From NCBI GenBank assembly GCA_963831105.1, contig CAWHOS010000010.1, positions 372,001-436,000 on the forward strand: a DNA stretch of 64,000 nt. Direction: 5' to 3'. Origin of the DNA: DATFQI01 sp963831105. Lineage in GTDB: Bacteria > Actinomycetota > Thermoleophilia > Solirubrobacterales > Solirubrobacteraceae. The notes beneath the pieces were generated by a model. That model ran no database searches, had not been told where the DNA came from, and saw only the letters and a list, made by a program, of their open reading frames with translations. This document shows, piece by piece, positions 44,334-52,142 of the stretch (position 1 is its first letter; every line of letters begins with the position of its first letter). Made by a program: the position numbers and the translations under genes.

Positions 44334-46040
44334 ATGTCAGCCGTCGCATGCTCCATCGCCCGGCGCGCCGCGCTCGTCGCCGCGCTGTCATTGCTCGCCG
44401 CCTGCCCCGCCGCGCTCGCGGCCGGCACCGTCACCGTCACGGTGACGGGCCAGGGAAGCGCGACGGGCTCGGGCATCAACTGCACGCACACGGGCGGTCC
44501 GGACTGCTCGCAGGCGTACGCCGACACGTCCCATCAGGAGTGCGATCCGGAGCGCAAGCCGCCCTGCTTCACGGTCACCCTGCCTCCGCACGAGGAGTTC
44601 ACGGCCGGGGCCGACTCCAACGGCTTCGTCTATGACGGCTGGACGGGCTGCGACTCGGTGGCCGGCCGCGTGTGTGGGCTCACCGTCGAGTCGAGCACGG
44701 GCATCACCGCGCGCTTCCGCGATGCGCAGGCGCCGAGCGTGTCGGCTCCGACGCCGAGCTCCGGCGTGAGGAGGGGCACCCTCACGCTCGCGACGACCGC
44801 GGGCGACAACGCCGGTGTGACCAAGGTCGAGTTCTACAACGGCGCCACGAAGCTCGGCGAGGACGGCTCGGCCCCGTACGAGCTCTCGTGGAACACGACG
44901 ACGGTCGCCGACGGCGCGAAGTCGATAACGGCGAAGGCGTACGACGCGGCCGGCAACGTCACGACGTCGGCCGCCTCGGGGTTCACCGTCGACAACACGG
45001 CACCGGCGCTCAACATCACCGGCGGCCCGAGCGGCCAGACCTTCGGCCCCGGTACGACACAGACCTGGACCTTCACCGCGACGGACGCGACGAGCACGGT
45101 CACGGCGCTGTGCCGCGTGCGCTCCACCTCCTCCACGCCGGCCTTCTCGCCCTGCAGCGGCGCGACCGCATCCCACGCGATCTCCAACCTGCCCGACGGC
45201 AGCTACACGTTCGAGGCGTTCGCGCGCGACGGCGGCCTGCTCGAGTCGGCGGTGCAGTCGCGCACGTTCGCCATCGACGCGACCCCGCCGGAGACGACGG
45301 TGACGAGCGGCCCGGCCGACGGCTCCTCGTCGACGGACACGACCGCCGTGTTCGGATTCTCGGCCGGCCAGGCCGGATCCACGTTCCAGTGCCGCGTCTA
45401 CCCCGCGGCGCTCACGCCGCCCGCGTTCGGATCGTGCTCGGCGGCGTCGGGGCACACCGCGACCGGCTTCGCGCCGGGGACCTACTCGTTCGAGGTCCGC
45501 GCGACCGACCCATACGGCAACACGGACCCCTCGCCCGCCAAGCGCACGTTCTCGGTGACGGCGCCGGGCGACGGCGGCACGGACACGGGCACCGGGACGA
45601 ACACCGGCGGCGGGAGCACGGGCACCGGCGGGACGACCACGGGGCCCGGCACGACCACGACGACGACGACCACCACCACGACCGTCACGACGACCGCGTT
45701 CGACCCGCGGATCACGAGCCTGTTCTTCTACAAGGGCACGAAGACTCGCTTCACCCGGCTGGTCGTGACGGACCTCCCGAAGGGCGCGAAGGTCAACGCT
45801 TCGTGCAAGGGCAAGGGGTGCGCCTTCAAGAGCAAGTCGATTCGCACCGCCGGCGCCAAGCTCAACGTGCTCAAGAAGCTCAAGCGCGTAAGGCTGCGGT
45901 CGGGAGCCGTGCTGCAGCTGAAGATCACAGCGCCCACCGGCGAGTTGAAGCTCGCCACGTGGAAGATCCGCACCGGCAAGGCGCCCGCGATCTCCTACCG
46001 CTGCGCGCCGAAGGGCGGCAAGCTCGCCCGCTGCGCCTGA
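44334..46040 (+). CDS. Secreted Ig-like/Thr-linker protein
   Basis: 568 aa. The ATG at 44334 is preceded by GGGAGG. A signal peptide (SIARRAALVAALSLLAACPA-ALA) ends near residue 29. The N-terminal domain has four or more Cys (NCTHTGGPDCSQ; CDPERKPPCF; CDSVAGRVCG) and resembles InlB/Listeria-Bacteroides-type repeat sandwiches. Three Ig-like modules follow (VSAPTPSSGVRRGTLTLATT; PALNITGGPSGQTFGPGTTQ; ETTVTSGPADGSSSTDTTAV). A Gly/Thr linker encoded by an ACG-type simple repeat (about 45650-45705) precedes a basic C-terminal domain (LVVTDLPKGAKVNASCKGKG; LKKLKRVRLRSGAVLQLKIT). It is likely exported and surface-associated; adhesion is a guess. Confidence 0.82.
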   Translation: MSAVACSIARRAALVAALSLLAACPAALAAGTVTVTVTGQGSATGSGINCTHTGGPDCSQAYADTSHQECDPERKPPCFTVTLPPHEEFTAGADSNGFVYDGWTGCDSVAGRVCGLTVESSTGITARFRDAQAPSVSAPTPSSGVRRGTLTLATTAGDNAGVTKVEFYNGATKLGEDGSAPYELSWNTTTVADGAKSITAKAYDAAGNVTTSAASGFTVDNTAPALNITGGPSGQTFGPGTTQTWTFTATDATSTVTALCRVRSTSSTPAFSPCSGATASHAISNLPDGSYTFEAFARDGGLLESAVQSRTFAIDATPPETTVTSGPADGSSSTDTTAVFGFSAGQAGSTFQCRVYPAALTPPAFGSCSAASGHTATGFAPGTYSFEVRATDPYGNTDPSPAKRTFSVTAPGDGGTDTGTGTNTGGGSTGTGGTTTGPGTTTTTTTTTTTVTTTAFDPRITSLFFYKGTKTRFTRLVVTDLPKGAKVNASCKGKGCAFKSKSIRTAGAKLNVLKKLKRVRLRSGAVLQLKITAPTGELKLATWKIRTGKAPAISYRCAPKGGKLARCA

Positions 46041-46080
46041 TCGCGGCGGCCCGCGGGGCGGCGGCTAAGCTCGCCGCCCC

Positions 46081-46845
46081 GTGACGAAGCTCTACCTCCA
46101 GGAGAACCAGCCCGAGGGCGTCCCGCCGCTGCAGCTCACGGGCGAGCGGACGCTCCCCGACGTCCCGGAGGAGAACTACTGGTTCCGCCGCCACCTCGTG
46201 GTCTACGAGTGGATCGCGGCGCGCGCGCACGGGCGCCGCGTGGTCGATCTCGCGTGCGGGGAGGGCTACGGCTCGGCCGTGCTCGGGCGCACGGCCGCGT
46301 CGGTCGTGGGCGTCGACGCCAACCCGGACGCGTACGAGCACGCGCGGCTGAAGTACACGCGCGGAAACGTCTCGTTCGAGCGCACGATGATCGAGCTCTG
46401 GGAGGGCGACGCCGACTGCGTCGTGTTCCTGCAGACGATCGAGCACGTCCAGGACGCCGGCGCGGTGCTCGACCGGATCCGCGCGCTGATCGGCCCCGGC
46501 GGCGTCGCCTACGTCTCGACGCCGAACGTGCTCACCCTGGCGCCGAAGGGCGCCGAGCGCTCCGGCAACCCGTGGCACGTGCACGAGTACCGGGCGCAGG
46601 AGTTCCGCGCGCTGTGCGAGCGCCACTTCTCCCAGGTCGACCTCCTCGGCCTCTTCCACGCGCGCAAGCTGCGCGCGCACCAGTGGGCGATCGAGCACGC
46701 CGGCTGGGACGCGATCCACCAGCGGCTCGGGTTCACCAAGCCGTTCTACGACCGCTTCACGCCCGCGATCTCCGTGCGCGACTTCGCGCTGCGGCGCGGC
46801 GACCTGGACCGCGCGCTCGACTTCCTCGCGGTATTGCGCCCGTAG
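46081..46845 (+). CDS. Class I SAM-dependent methyltransferase
   Basis: 254 aa, GTG start. The N-terminus KLYLQENQPEGVPPLQLTGE, RTLPDVPEENYWFRRHLVVY is seen in actinobacterial methyltransferases. RVVDLACGEGYGSAVLGRTA is motif I, VVGVDANPDAYEHARLKYT motif II, CVVFLQTIEHVQDAGAVL motif IV, and GGVAYVSTPNVLTLAP motif VI. It is likely involved in glycan or small-molecule methylation. The frame is intact. It lies 40 bp after the secreted protein and 224 bp before the riboswitch-controlled transglycosylase. The substrate is unknown. Confidence 0.86.
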   Translation: MTKLYLQENQPEGVPPLQLTGERTLPDVPEENYWFRRHLVVYEWIAARAHGRRVVDLACGEGYGSAVLGRTAASVVGVDANPDAYEHARLKYTRGNVSFERTMIELWEGDADCVVFLQTIEHVQDAGAVLDRIRALIGPGGVAYVSTPNVLTLAPKGAERSGNPWHVHEYRAQEFRALCERHFSQVDLLGLFHARKLRAHQWAIEHAGWDAIHQRLGFTKPFYDRFTPAISVRDFALRRGDLDRALDFLAVLRP

Positions 46846-46867
46846 GGAGCCGAAGCGACCGCCGGTC

Positions 46868-47046
46868 GGGTCGCTAAGGTCCCGCGCTCCATAAGAACAG
46901 AACCTTGCCGAATCCCGTCCGGACGACCCGGAGGGGAACGGGGGACCCACTCGGGGCCGCATGCGGCCCCACGGGGCGAATCGCCGCCAGTGCGCGGCGT
47001 AGCGCAGTTCCTAGCGCGAGCCCGACAGCTAACCCCGTAGGCATCA
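46868..47046 (+). promoter_or_regulatory. ydaO-type c-di-AMP riboswitch
   Basis: Conserved blocks in order: GGTCGCTAAGG, CCGAATCCCG, GGAGGGGAACGGGGGACCCA, a GGGGCCGC/GCGGCCCC hairpin, GGGGCGAATCGCCG, then GAGCCCGACAGCTAACCCCG and TAGGC. These match the ydaO/yuaA consensus (CCGAAUCC, GGGGAACC, GGGGUGAAU, CCCGACAGCUAACCUCGUAGGC). In actinobacteria it lies before Rpf-type cell-wall hydrolase genes, as here, and senses c-di-AMP as a transcriptional OFF switch. The 22-bp gap to the GTG allows the expression platform. The element is recognised by motif only. Confidence 0.82.
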
Positions 47047-47068
47047 GGAACCAGGGGGTTTCACCGCT

Positions 47069-47720
47069 GTGCCCAACGAAGATCTGTCGAACCACGTCCC
47101 GTGGCTCGAATCCAAGCGCCGCTCGCGAGCTCGCCGCGCCGAGGCGCGCAAGTCCCGCAGCCGCGACCGTCGTCGCCGCACCGGCGCGCTCGTCGCCGCC
47201 GCGACATTGACGTTCGCCGCCGGAGGCGCGCTCGCGCAGAGCTCCGGCACGGGCTCGAGCGCGGTGCGGAGCGCGGGCGCATCCGTCGCCGCGCTCCAGA
47301 GCGCGCTCGGCATCACGGCCGACGGCGTCTACGGCCCGGCCACCCGCCGCGCCGTGCGCAACTACCAGCGCAACCAGGGCCTCGCCGTCGACGGCATCGC
47401 CGGCCCGGTCACGCTGTCGCACCTCGGCCTCGCGGGCTCGGCCACCCGTCCCGCCACGCAGCCCGCCTCGGGCGGTGGCAGCGGCACCGCGCCCAACGCC
47501 ACGCTGGCCAAGATCGCCCAGTGCGAGTCCTCCGGCAACCCCACCGCGGTGTCCGCGTCCGGCCAATACCGCGGGAAGTACCAGTTCTCCCGCGCGACCT
47601 GGAGGGAGTACGGCGGCACCGGCGACCCCGCCGCCGCCCCCGAGGCCGAGCAGGACCGCATCGCCGCCGCGCTGCTACGCGGCCCGGGGCACCCAGCCCT
47701 GGCCGGTCTGCGGCGGGTAG
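47069..47720 (+). CDS. Rpf-like transglycosylase with peptidoglycan-binding domain
   Basis: The composite is about 217 aa, GTG start 22 bp after the riboswitch. An Arg-rich N-region (ESKRRSRARRAEARKSRSR) precedes a hydrophobic signal (RTGALVAAATLTFAAGGALA). A PG_binding_1 domain follows (SVAALQSALGITADGVYGP; TRRAVRNYQRNQGLAVDGIA). The catalytic domain is transglycosylase-like/Rpf: LAKIAQCESSGNPTAVSASG with the Glu of CESSGNP, YRGKYQFSRATWREYGGTGD, and GTQPWPVCGG at the end. The enzyme cleaves peptidoglycan glycan strands and may aid resuscitation or growth. One C insertion near 47680 shifts the last 15 residues; the reconstructed stop is TAG 47718-47720. Confidence 0.85.
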
Positions 47721-47731
47721 CTGTCTCCGCC

Positions 47732-47752
47732 GGCCGGCGCGCTGCGCCGGCC
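47732..47752 (+). terminator. GC-rich hairpin after the transglycosylase gene
   Basis: GGCCGGCGC (47732-47740) and GCGCCGGCC (47744-47752) pair perfectly around a GCT loop, 12 bp after the reconstructed stop. There is no U-tract; actinobacterial terminators often lack one. Repeat box e follows immediately. Confidence 0.5.
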
Positions 47753-47842
47753 AACGGCGGCTGGGTAAGGAGTGGGGGAGCTGCCCGGAGCGGCGCGCGG
47801 GTGGCTCCCTCGCCTCCCCTACCCAGCCGCAGTTGACGTTCG
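47753..47842. repeat. Paired inverted boxes e and f
   Basis: Box e (47753-47770, AACGGCGGCTGGGTAAGG, plus strand) and box f (47814-47842, minus strand, read CGAACGTCAACTGCGGCTGG on that strand) are inverted copies 43 bp apart. The middle GGGAGCTGCCCGGAGC...GCTCCCTC can fold. Box f follows the minus-strand acyltransferase stop by 6 bp. This arrangement resembles a shortened version of the element at 33864-34023. Confidence 0.55.
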
Positions 47843-47848
47843 CTGCGG

Positions 47849-48523
47849 CTAGCCCCAGCGCAGCGTGTCCGGCTCGTCGCGCATCCGCAGCACCCGCGCG
47901 GGCACGCCGCCGACGACCGCGTTGGCCGGGACGTCCTTGGTGACGACCGTGCTGGTGCCGACGATCGCGTTGTCGCCGATCGTCGTGCCGCGCAGGATGC
48001 AGGCGCCGTAGCCGATCCAGCAGTTGTGGCCGACGGCCACGTCGCGCTTGTAGATGCCCTGGAGGCGGATCGGGCGCTCCTGCTCGACGACGCCGTGGTC
48101 GAAGTCGATCAGCATCACGCGGTCGGCGACGATGCACTCGCGGCCGATCGAGACGTGCTGGAAGGCGGAGATCGTGCACTCCTGGCCCATCACGGTCTTG
48201 GCGCCGATCGAGACCTCGCCCTCGTGGGCGCGGATCTTGCTGCCGTGGCCGATCCAGGACCAGCGGCCGAGCCGCACCACCGCGTCGGGGCCGATCTCGA
48301 ACTTCACGCCCGGGCCGACGAAGCACAGCCCGTCCGTCTGGAGCCGGCCGCGCCAGCGGAGCTTCAGCCACGCCCAGCGGACGATCAGGCGGCCGTACTT
48401 GAAGCTGAGCATCCCGTTGCGGCGCATGAACCGCAGGAGCACCAGCGGCCCGCCGTGGAGCGGGGCCGGCTCGCCGCGCACCTGCAGCGGCCGCCGCGGC
48501 TTGGGCTTCGCCGGGGCTGACAT
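47849..48523 (-). CDS. Hexapeptide-repeat acyltransferase
   Basis: 224 aa, ATG start. After a basic N-terminus the sequence becomes left-handed beta-helix: VGPGVKFEIGPDAVVRLGRW, SWIGHGSKIRAHEGEVSIGA, HVSIGRECIVADRVMLIDFD, VAVGHNCWIGYGACILRGTT, IGDNAIVGTSTVVTKDVPAN, AVVGGVPARVLRMRD. The final AVVGGVPAR is typical of maltose-acetyltransferase-like and NodL-type O-acetyltransferases. The His in LIDFDHG may be catalytic. It probably acetylates a sugar or cell-envelope glycan; the substrate is unknown. The stop is followed by repeat box f. Confidence 0.88.
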   Translation of the reverse strand: MSAPAKPKPRRPLQVRGEPAPLHGGPLVLLRFMRRNGMLSFKYGRLIVRWAWLKLRWRGRLQTDGLCFVGPGVKFEIGPDAVVRLGRWSWIGHGSKIRAHEGEVSIGAKTVMGQECTISAFQHVSIGRECIVADRVMLIDFDHGVVEQERPIRLQGIYKRDVAVGHNCWIGYGACILRGTTIGDNAIVGTSTVVTKDVPANAVVGGVPARVLRMRDEPDTLRWG

Positions 48524-48551
48524 ACCGCCAGACGTTACCCTCCCGCCCCTC

Positions 48552-49550
48552 ATGGCCGACCGGGATGCGAACCTCGCCGAGCGTCTGCTCAAGGGCGACA
48601 AGCGCGCGCTGGCGCGGGGGATCTCGCTCGTGGAGGACGACGACCCGCGGGGCTGGGCGCTCGTGCGCGAGGTCTACCCGCACACCGGCTCGGCGTCCGT
48701 GGTCGGGTTCACGGGCCCGCCGGGCGCCGGCAAGTCGACGCTGATCGGCGCGCTCATCGCGCACCGGCGCAAGCGGGACCGCCAGATCGCGGTGCTCTCG
48801 ATCGACCCGAGCTCGCCGTTCCGCGGCGGGGCGCTGCTCGGCGACCGGATCCGGCTGACGGAGCACTTCCTGGACCCGGGCGTGTTCATCCGCTCGATGG
48901 CCACGCGCGGCGCGCTCGGCGGGCTCGCCGAGGCGGCGCTGCAGACCGCGCTGCTGATGGATGCCGCGGGCCGCGACGACGTGTTCCTGGAGACGGTCGG
49001 CGTCGGCCAGGCGGAGGTCGACGTGATCGACCACGCCGACTCGGTCGTGCTCGTGCTGATCCCCGGTTCCGGCGACTCGATCCAGGCGCTCAAGGCGGGC
49101 GTGATGGAGATCCCCGACGTGATCGTCGTCAACAAGGCCGACCACCCGCTGACCGACACGATGGTGCGCGAGATCAAGGGCGTGCTCACGCTCGCGCCGC
49201 AGGGCAGCTGGCCCGTGCCGATCGTCAAGACCGAGGCCCACCGCGGCGAGGGCATCGAGGAGCTCGACGCCAAGCTGCTCGAGCACCGCGAGCACGTCGA
49301 GGCCGAGGGCACGCTGTCCGAGCGCCGCCGGCGCAACCTGATGAACGAGGTGCTCGGGCTCGCGACCGTGCGGCTGCGGCGCGCGCTCGAGGCGACGCTG
49401 CACGAGGACCCCGAGGTGCGCGAGCTGCTCGACGAGGTCGTCGCGCGCCGGCTGGACCCCGCGAGCGCCGCCAGCGCGATCCTCGCCCGCGGGGCGATCG
49501 AGGCCGGCGACGCCGCCAGGCCCGACCAGCAGGCGGAAGCGACGGGGTAG
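48552..49550 (+). CDS. meaB: MeaB/ArgK-family GTPase, methylmalonyl-CoA mutase chaperone
   Basis: 332 aa, ATG start. SVVGFTGPPGAGKSTLIGAL is the Walker A/G1 motif. AVLSIDPSSPFRGGALLGDR and GVFIRSMATRGALGGLAEAA are MeaB signatures; DDVFLETVGVGQAEVDVIDH includes the catalytic Glu region; VIVVNKADHPL is the NKAD base-recognition motif. MeaB delivers and protects B12 in methylmalonyl-CoA mutase; the mutase subunits lie at 58299-59961 and 62099-62508 in this window, 9-13 kb away. It is followed by mgtC-like gene after 9 bp. Confidence 0.93.
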   Translation: MADRDANLAERLLKGDKRALARGISLVEDDDPRGWALVREVYPHTGSASVVGFTGPPGAGKSTLIGALIAHRRKRDRQIAVLSIDPSSPFRGGALLGDRIRLTEHFLDPGVFIRSMATRGALGGLAEAALQTALLMDAAGRDDVFLETVGVGQAEVDVIDHADSVVLVLIPGSGDSIQALKAGVMEIPDVIVVNKADHPLTDTMVREIKGVLTLAPQGSWPVPIVKTEAHRGEGIEELDAKLLEHREHVEAEGTLSERRRRNLMNEVLGLATVRLRRALEATLHEDPEVRELLDEVVARRLDPASAASAILARGAIEAGDAARPDQQAEATG

Positions 49551-49559
49551 GACTCTCGG

Positions 49560-50261
49560 ATGGCCGGCGACCTGGAGCTCGTAGGGAGGCTCGGCCTCGC
49601 GCTCGTGCTCTCGGCCTCGATCGGCCTCGAGCGCGAGCTGCGCCAGAAGAGCGCCGGCCTGCGCACCTACACGCTGGTCGGCCTCGGCGCCGCGCTGTTC
49701 TCGCTGGCCGGCGCCTACGGCTTCCAGGACGAGCTCGGCGCGAACGGCGTGCCGCGCGACCCCTCGCGCGTGGCCGCGCAGGTCGTCTCGGGCATCGGCT
49801 TCATCGGCGGCGGGCTGATCTTCGTCCGCCGCGACGCCGTGCGCGGGCTCACCACGGCGGCGGGCGTGTGGCTCACGGCGGCGGTCGGGATCGCCGCGGC
49901 CGCCGGCCAGGTGGCGCTCTCGATCCTCGCGACCGCCGCCTACATGCTCGTCGCGTTCGGGTTCCCGCGCCTGACGACCCGGCTGCCGCAGCCGCGCACC
50001 GCGATGACGGTCGTGCAGGTCACCTACGTCGACGGCCGCGGCGTGCTGCGCGAGGCGATCGAGCGCTGCACCCGCGCCGGCTTCGCGGTCGTGGACATCT
50101 CGACGCGGCGGCTGGACCCGGGCGAGGGCGGCGAGCGGGGCACGGTCACCGTCCGGCTGGAGCTGCAGGGGATCGCCGACGCGGACGCGCTACGGGCGGA
50201 CCTCGCCGAGCTCGACGGCGTGCTCGCCGTCAACGTCGACCGGCCGGACGACGCGGAGTGA
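49560..50261 (+). CDS. MgtC/SapB-family membrane protein
   Basis: 233 aa, ATG start. VLSASIGLERELRQKSAGLR, TYTLVGLGAALFSLAGAYGF and GIGFIGGGLIFVRRDAVRGL, TTAAGVWLTAAVGIAAAAGQ are the diagnostic MgtC blocks within four to five membrane helices (G-x-E-R, R-T-x-x-L and the GIGFLGAG-like motif). The cytosolic C-terminus (TAMTVVQVTYVDGRGVLREA; TVTVRLELQGIADADALRAD) resembles an ACT-like regulatory domain. It is associated with Mg2+ limitation and membrane ATP synthase control in other bacteria. It is downstream of meaB, probably in the same transcript. A 45-bp palindrome begins 13 bp after its stop. Confidence 0.88.
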   Translation: MAGDLELVGRLGLALVLSASIGLERELRQKSAGLRTYTLVGLGAALFSLAGAYGFQDELGANGVPRDPSRVAAQVVSGIGFIGGGLIFVRRDAVRGLTTAAGVWLTAAVGIAAAAGQVALSILATAAYMLVAFGFPRLTTRLPQPRTAMTVVQVTYVDGRGVLREAIERCTRAGFAVVDISTRRLDPGEGGERGTVTVRLELQGIADADALRADLAELDGVLAVNVDRPDDAE

Positions 50262-50728
50262 CCCTCCGAGCATCGAGTCCGGAGTTGTTCGGCCTCAGGC
50301 CGAACAACTCCGGACTCGGCGCGGTGGTCGTCGTGGTTGCGGTGCTCGCCGGCTGCGGCGGTGCGCCGGAGCGGCCGCGGTCGAGCGCGACGCCGACCCC
50401 CGACGCGACCCCGACGGCGACCCCGCGGGCGGAGCGCGCGCTGAAGCGCCCGCGCTGCCGGCCCGAGGTACCGGACTGCCGCGCGGCCAGCGGGCGGATC
50501 GTCTACGTCGAGCGCGTCGACCCGGACGGAGACGGCGACCTCCACGTCGTCGTGACGGACCGGCGCGGGGTGACGCTTCGCGGCCTCACCGCGATCGACG
50601 TCTCGAAGGACCTGCGCCCGCGCCGCGACCCGAGGGTCGGCGAGCAGGCCGCCGCGATGGGACCGGTCCAGACCGGGTCCTACGGCCAGTCGCAGATCCA
50701 TGCGCTGGTGTTCCGGACGCGGCGCTGA
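50258..50728 (+). CDS. Putative lipoprotein with Pro/Thr linker
   Basis: About 156 aa if translation starts at GTG 50258 (GTGA overlap with the MgtC stop); 134 aa if at GTG 50324. The first option would place the 45-bp palindrome (50274-50318) inside the coding part of the signal region, so the later start is more plausible. VVVVAVLAGCGGAPERPRSS contains the lipobox LAGC. A Thr/Pro-rich linker follows (ATPTPDATPTATPRAERALK), then CRPEVPDCRAASGRIVYVER, DGDGDLHVVVTDRRGVTLRG and SYGQSQIHALVFRTRR, a small beta-domain. The function is unknown. Confidence 0.65.
   Translation: MTLRASSPELFGLRPNNSGLGAVVVVVAVLAGCGGAPERPRSSATPTPDATPTATPRAERALKRPRCRPEVPDCRAASGRIVYVERVDPDGDGDLHVVVTDRRGVTLRGLTAIDVSKDLRPRRDPRVGEQAAAMGPVQTGSYGQSQIHALVFRTRR
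50274..50318. repeat. 45-bp palindrome, copy 2
   Basis: All 22 base pairs are perfect around a central C at 50296: outer arm CGAGTCCGG and inner arm AGTTGTTCGGCCT with their complements. Compared with copy 1 (33924-33968), the length is identical, CGAG and AGTTGTTC are conserved, and positions 5-9, 18 and 20 change with their partners. That is compensatory variation, so the structure itself is maintained. It lies between the mgtC-like stop and the next ORF's likely start. Confidence 0.65.
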
Positions 50729-50789
50729 CCCCGGCGCGGCCGTCGGCACGCGGGCATGTACGGAGGCGGGAGCGACCAGATCTCGCCAA

Positions 50790-50917
50790 GTGGAGTCGAT
50801 TTGCACGCTATAGCGGGGTCAATCGACTCCACCCCGTCGAACGCGTAATGGAACTGCGCCGGGCTGCAGCCGAACGGCCCCGAAACTCCCGCCCCCTTAC
50901 CCAGCGCAGTTGACGTT
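50790..50917 (-). repeat. Box plus inverted-repeat element E2
   Basis: In minus orientation the box AACGTCAACTGCGCTGGGTA (50917-50898) follows the membrane-protein stop directly. It is followed by a GGGAGTTTCGGGGCCGTT stretch like that of E1 and ends in an inverted repeat: GTGGAGTCGATT (50832-50821), a 19-nt loop starting GACCCCGCTATAGC, and AATCGACTCCAC (50801-50790). The stems are perfect. Arm sequences differ from E1 at several positions while pairing is kept, and the loop shares CCCCGCTATA. No AbiEi-like gene follows here. Confidence 0.6.
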
Positions 50918-52123
50918 TCAGCCCGCCACACCTAGCCACCCCTCGGCCGGCCCGATCCACGCATCCCCGAGCACCCACGCACCCAGCGCCAGCGTCACCA
51001 CGGCGAGCACGGTCCCGACCACGCGCGTGTGCCGCAGCCCCCACGCCGAGAGGGCGGCCAACGCCGGCACGGCGGCGAACAGCGGCAACCCGGGGAACCA
51101 CGGCCCGTCGGCGTCCTCGACGGTGAAGGAGGCGATCAGCCACTGCGCGACCGCCGTCGCGGCGAGCAGCGCGGCGACGGCCTCGGCCTCCCGCCGCGCG
51201 GGGATCGCGGCGGCGACCCGCCCGCGCCGCGAGCGCGCGAGCAGCCACGCGCCGACGAAGGCGAGCGCGAGCACGGGCGCCCAGCGCAGCAGCCCGGCCG
51301 ACGGTTCCAGCCACAGGCCGAGCAGGTTCGGCGCCCGGCCGGCGATGCCCGCCGCGTCCTCCGTGGCCGCGGCGGCGGCCGACGGCAGCGGCCCGCCGAA
51401 CAGGGTCTCGTTGAGCCGCGCGAAGAACACGACGGAGCCGAGCATCAGCTCCGCGATGATCAGCGCGGCCAGCCGCCGGCCCTCGAGCGATGTCCAGCGC
51501 ACGAGGCAGACCGCCGCCGGCAGCCCCGCCACGGCCAGCGCCGGGTCCAGCCACACGAGCAGCGCCAGCAGCACGGCCCCGGCGTAGGCGTGGCGGAGCC
51601 GGGCGCGCTCGCGCACCCGCACCGCGCACAGCGAAGCCGCGGCGATCAGCGCCGCCCCGATCGGCTCGGGCGAGACGGTGGTGGCGGCCGCCAGCGCGGG
51701 CGGCGAGAGGCCGGCCGCCAGCACGGCGGCGCTCGCCCACGGCTCGGGCACGATGCGGCGCGCGAGCGCGGCGGCGATCACGAACGCGAGCGCGGTCAGG
51801 ACCGCGATCATCAGCTCGACCAGCCGCGGCCCGCCGAGCGCGTACGCCGGGTAGATCGCCAGCGGCATCCCGACGCCCTGCGGCTCGCGCTGCCGTCCGA
51901 GCACGAGCGTCCCGCTCGGCCGCGGCTCGCGCGCGGTGAACTCGCGCCACTGGTCCCGCGCGTACTGGTTCGCCAGATCGAGGTCGCCGTCGTCGGCCCA
52001 CGACCGGGCGGCGAGCAGGTAGCGGACCTCGTCGCCCGCGTAGTCCTCCCCGGCGGTCGCGGGGATCGAGAGCGTCGCGGCGTAGACGGCGAGCAGGAGC
52101 GCCCCGAGGGCGGCGAGCCTCAC
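50918..52123 (-). CDS. Polytopic membrane protein, GT-C glycosyltransferase-like
   Basis: 401 aa, ATG start. About ten hydrophobic segments are visible (LAALGALLLAVYAATLSI; LVELMIAVLTALAFVIAAAL; ALAAATTVSPEPIGAALIAA; WAPVLALAFVGAWLLA; VVGTVLAVVTLALGAWVLG). Between helices 1 and 2 there is AGEDYAGDEVRYLLAARSWA, an acidic first loop typical of GT-C enzymes such as ArnT/PMT-like mannosyltransferases, which use lipid-linked sugar donors. QREPQGVGMPLAIYPAYALG follows the usual dolichol-type pattern. Its start lies 20 bp before the PhoX stop and its stop is followed by repeat box g. The substrate is unknown. Confidence 0.75.
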   Translation of the reverse strand: MRLAALGALLLAVYAATLSIPATAGEDYAGDEVRYLLAARSWADDGDLDLANQYARDQWREFTAREPRPSGTLVLGRQREPQGVGMPLAIYPAYALGGPRLVELMIAVLTALAFVIAAALARRIVPEPWASAAVLAAGLSPPALAAATTVSPEPIGAALIAAASLCAVRVRERARLRHAYAGAVLLALLVWLDPALAVAGLPAAVCLVRWTSLEGRRLAALIIAELMLGSVVFFARLNETLFGGPLPSAAAAATEDAAGIAGRAPNLLGLWLEPSAGLLRWAPVLALAFVGAWLLARSRRGRVAAAIPARREAEAVAALLAATAVAQWLIASFTVEDADGPWFPGLPLFAAVPALAALSAWGLRHTRVVGTVLAVVTLALGAWVLGDAWIGPAEGWLGVAG

Positions 52124-52142
52124 GGGGCGCTCATGGCGGTGC

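Noticed and set aside
45650..45705. Simple ACG/ACC repeat as a CRISPR or microsatellite of interest
   Set aside because: It encodes a Thr-rich linker in a secreted protein and has no spacer-repeat structure. No CRISPR array or tRNA gene was recognised in the window.
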